Shown in pieces: positions 21,940 through 22,596 of a stretch of DNA of 22,596 bases (position 1 is its first letter; each line of letters opens with the position of its first letter). The notes under the pieces were generated by a model, which saw only the letters and a list, made by a program, of their open reading frames with translations, had not been told where the DNA came from and did no database searches. A program made the translations under genes and the position numbers. The DNA lies in the NCBI GenBank assembly GCA_002407865.1, contig DHPI01000086.1:11309-33904 (forward strand), in the 5' to 3' direction. The stretch comes from Spirochaetia bacterium UBA5368 (GTDB lineage: Bacteria; Spirochaetota; UBA4802; UBA5368).

Positions 21940-22173
21940 ATGGTGAAACAAACAAAAAATTTGCAGGATACTATTTTGAATCTTGCGCGAAAAGAAAAAC
22001 TTGAAATTACCATCTATCTGGTAAACGGGGTTCCCATCAAGGGGAGGGTGCTGAGTTTTGATAATTTTACCATCCTGATTGAAGTGGATAAAAAACAGAA
22101 CATGATTTACAAGCATGCGATATCGACGATAGTGCCGTCAAGACCGCTGCAATACAGGGAAGAAGAGGCGTAG
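21940..22173 (+). CDS. hfq: RNA chaperone Hfq
   Basis: Hfq is a hexameric Sm-like protein that helps small RNAs pair with mRNAs. The Sm1 region runs from [20 protein letters not shown] through [20 protein letters not shown]. The Sm2 motif is [14 protein letters not shown], the hallmark of Hfq. At 77 residues it lacks the long C-terminal tail of enteric Hfq and ends at REEEA. The ATG has aaaggaac 6-7 nt upstream. Adjacency to miaA is the classic miaA-hfq order. Several host-associated spirochaetes have only a divergent Hfq or none, so a recognisable copy here argues for a larger-genome spirochaete (inference). Confidence 0.96.
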   Translation: MVKQTKNLQDTILNLARKEKLEITIYLVNGVPIKGRVLSFDNFTILIEVDKKQNMIYKHAISTIVPSRPLQYREEEA

Positions 22174-22191
22174 GCCCCTGCCTGTGAAACA

Positions 22192-22596
22192 ATGAAGAAG
22201 TCACGATGGAAATTATTTCTGCTCCTCGTAGCCGCAATGGGGGGATATCTGTACATAATGTGCGTGGCGGTTATTGCGCCCGGCCGTTTCGGCGTTGCAC
22301 ACGACAGGGATACAGGCAGTTTCCGTTTTTTACCGTCGGGATTCAATTTTCTATGGCAGGGCGTCGTGCCGCAGCGGATTAGCGTCCGTGACTATGGTGC
22401 GAGGAATTCTGAGATCATAACGGCTAAAGTCCCCGTGCCGCCGCTCGGTGAATTAAAAAGTGATTATTATTCCATATCGTTTCCCGTCAGCGTTATATAC
22501 GAGATTGATGCGAGACGGCTGGCGGTTAATGCCGGCTCGGTATGGTCGAGCGCCGCATCGGTAACGGCCGCCGTTTCAAGGGCGTTTGAAACATCA
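22192..22596 (+). CDS. Membrane-anchored protein, possibly SPFH/HflK-like, 3' truncated by the window
   Basis: The frame is open from the ATG at 22192 to the last base (135 residues seen). A basic N-terminus (MKKSRWK) precedes one membrane helix (about residues 8-29). The next stretch, VIAPGRFGVAHDRDTGSF followed by LPSGFNFLWQGVVPQRISV, resembles the beginning of SPFH (stomatin/HflK/HflC) domains, where a similar Gly-x-Gly-V pattern and a conduit of short strands follow the anchor. FPVSVIYEIDARRLAVNAGS fits the later strand-helix of that domain. hflK/hflC often follow hfq, which gives contextual support. The family call is tentative because the sequence stops early and identity is low. It lies 18 nt after hfq. 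Confidence 0.55.
   Translation, partial: MKKSRWKLFLLLVAAMGGYLYIMCVAVIAPGRFGVAHDRDTGSFRFLPSGFNFLWQGVVPQRISVRDYGARNSEIITAKVPVPPLGELKSDYYSISFPVSVIYEIDARRLAVNAGSVWSSAASVTAAVSRAFETS

Noticed and set aside
1..22596. Mobile elements, CRISPR arrays, tRNA/rRNA genes, prophage or defence systems
   Set aside because: No transposase, terminal repeats, spaced direct repeats, cloverleaf-like segment or phage/defence proteins were seen. The region is a coherent chromosomal motility and housekeeping locus.

Overview
The window is a 22.6 kb stretch in which every supported gene reads on the + strand with short gaps or overlaps. Its first three quarters are a flagellar and motility locus. The order flbD-motA-motB-fliL-fliY-fliO-fliP-fliQ-fliR-flhB-flhA-flhF-flhG-(unknown)-fliA resembles the large flagellar operon of spirochaetes. 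The FliY, FlhB and MotB sequence styles also fit Spirochaetota. Base composition is moderate, roughly 50-55% G+C by eye. I cannot place it at genus level from sequence alone; an environmental spirochaete lineage is my inference.

Layout: (1) 1-697 holds the 3' end of a motility-associated MAF/DUF115 glycosyltransferase-type gene and flbD. (2) 866-2430 is motAB, preceded by a terminator-like hairpin and a sigma-28-like promoter candidate. (3) 2635-10589 encodes FliL, the FliY switch protein and the complete flagellar export gate and its control proteins (FliO, FliP, FliQ, FliR, FlhB, FlhA). This block is broken by an AT-rich promoter-like island before fliL, a strong terminator hairpin between fliY and fliO, and three consecutive hairpins between fliR and flhB. 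fliM, usually beside fliY/fliN in spirochaetes, is absent. (4) 10620-14302 encodes the FlhF GTPase, its partner ATPase FlhG, an uncharacterised two-helix membrane protein, and the flagellar sigma factor FliA. (5) 14307-17524 encodes a FapA-type protein with an added Jag_N-like domain, a small charged unknown, and a SwrB-like membrane/coiled-coil protein. (6) 17678-19007 is the chemotaxis pair cheR-cheD behind a structured 153-bp leader. (7) 19015-22596 is housekeeping and post-transcriptional control: yicC, remA, gmk, rpoZ, miaA, hfq, and the start of a membrane protein that may belong to the SPFH family.

Together the genes build and gate the flagellar export apparatus, place and power the motor, switch on late flagellar transcription (FliA), and tune receptor methylation. 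They then run into a YicC-RemA-Gmk-RpoZ-MiaA-Hfq cluster. I saw no tRNA, rRNA, CRISPR array, insertion sequence or phage gene. The points most worth a second look are: miaA has no ATG, GTG or TTG start upstream of its P-loop; the fliR-flhB junction is structured; fliM is missing; and internal promoters and terminators divide the apparent mega-operon.
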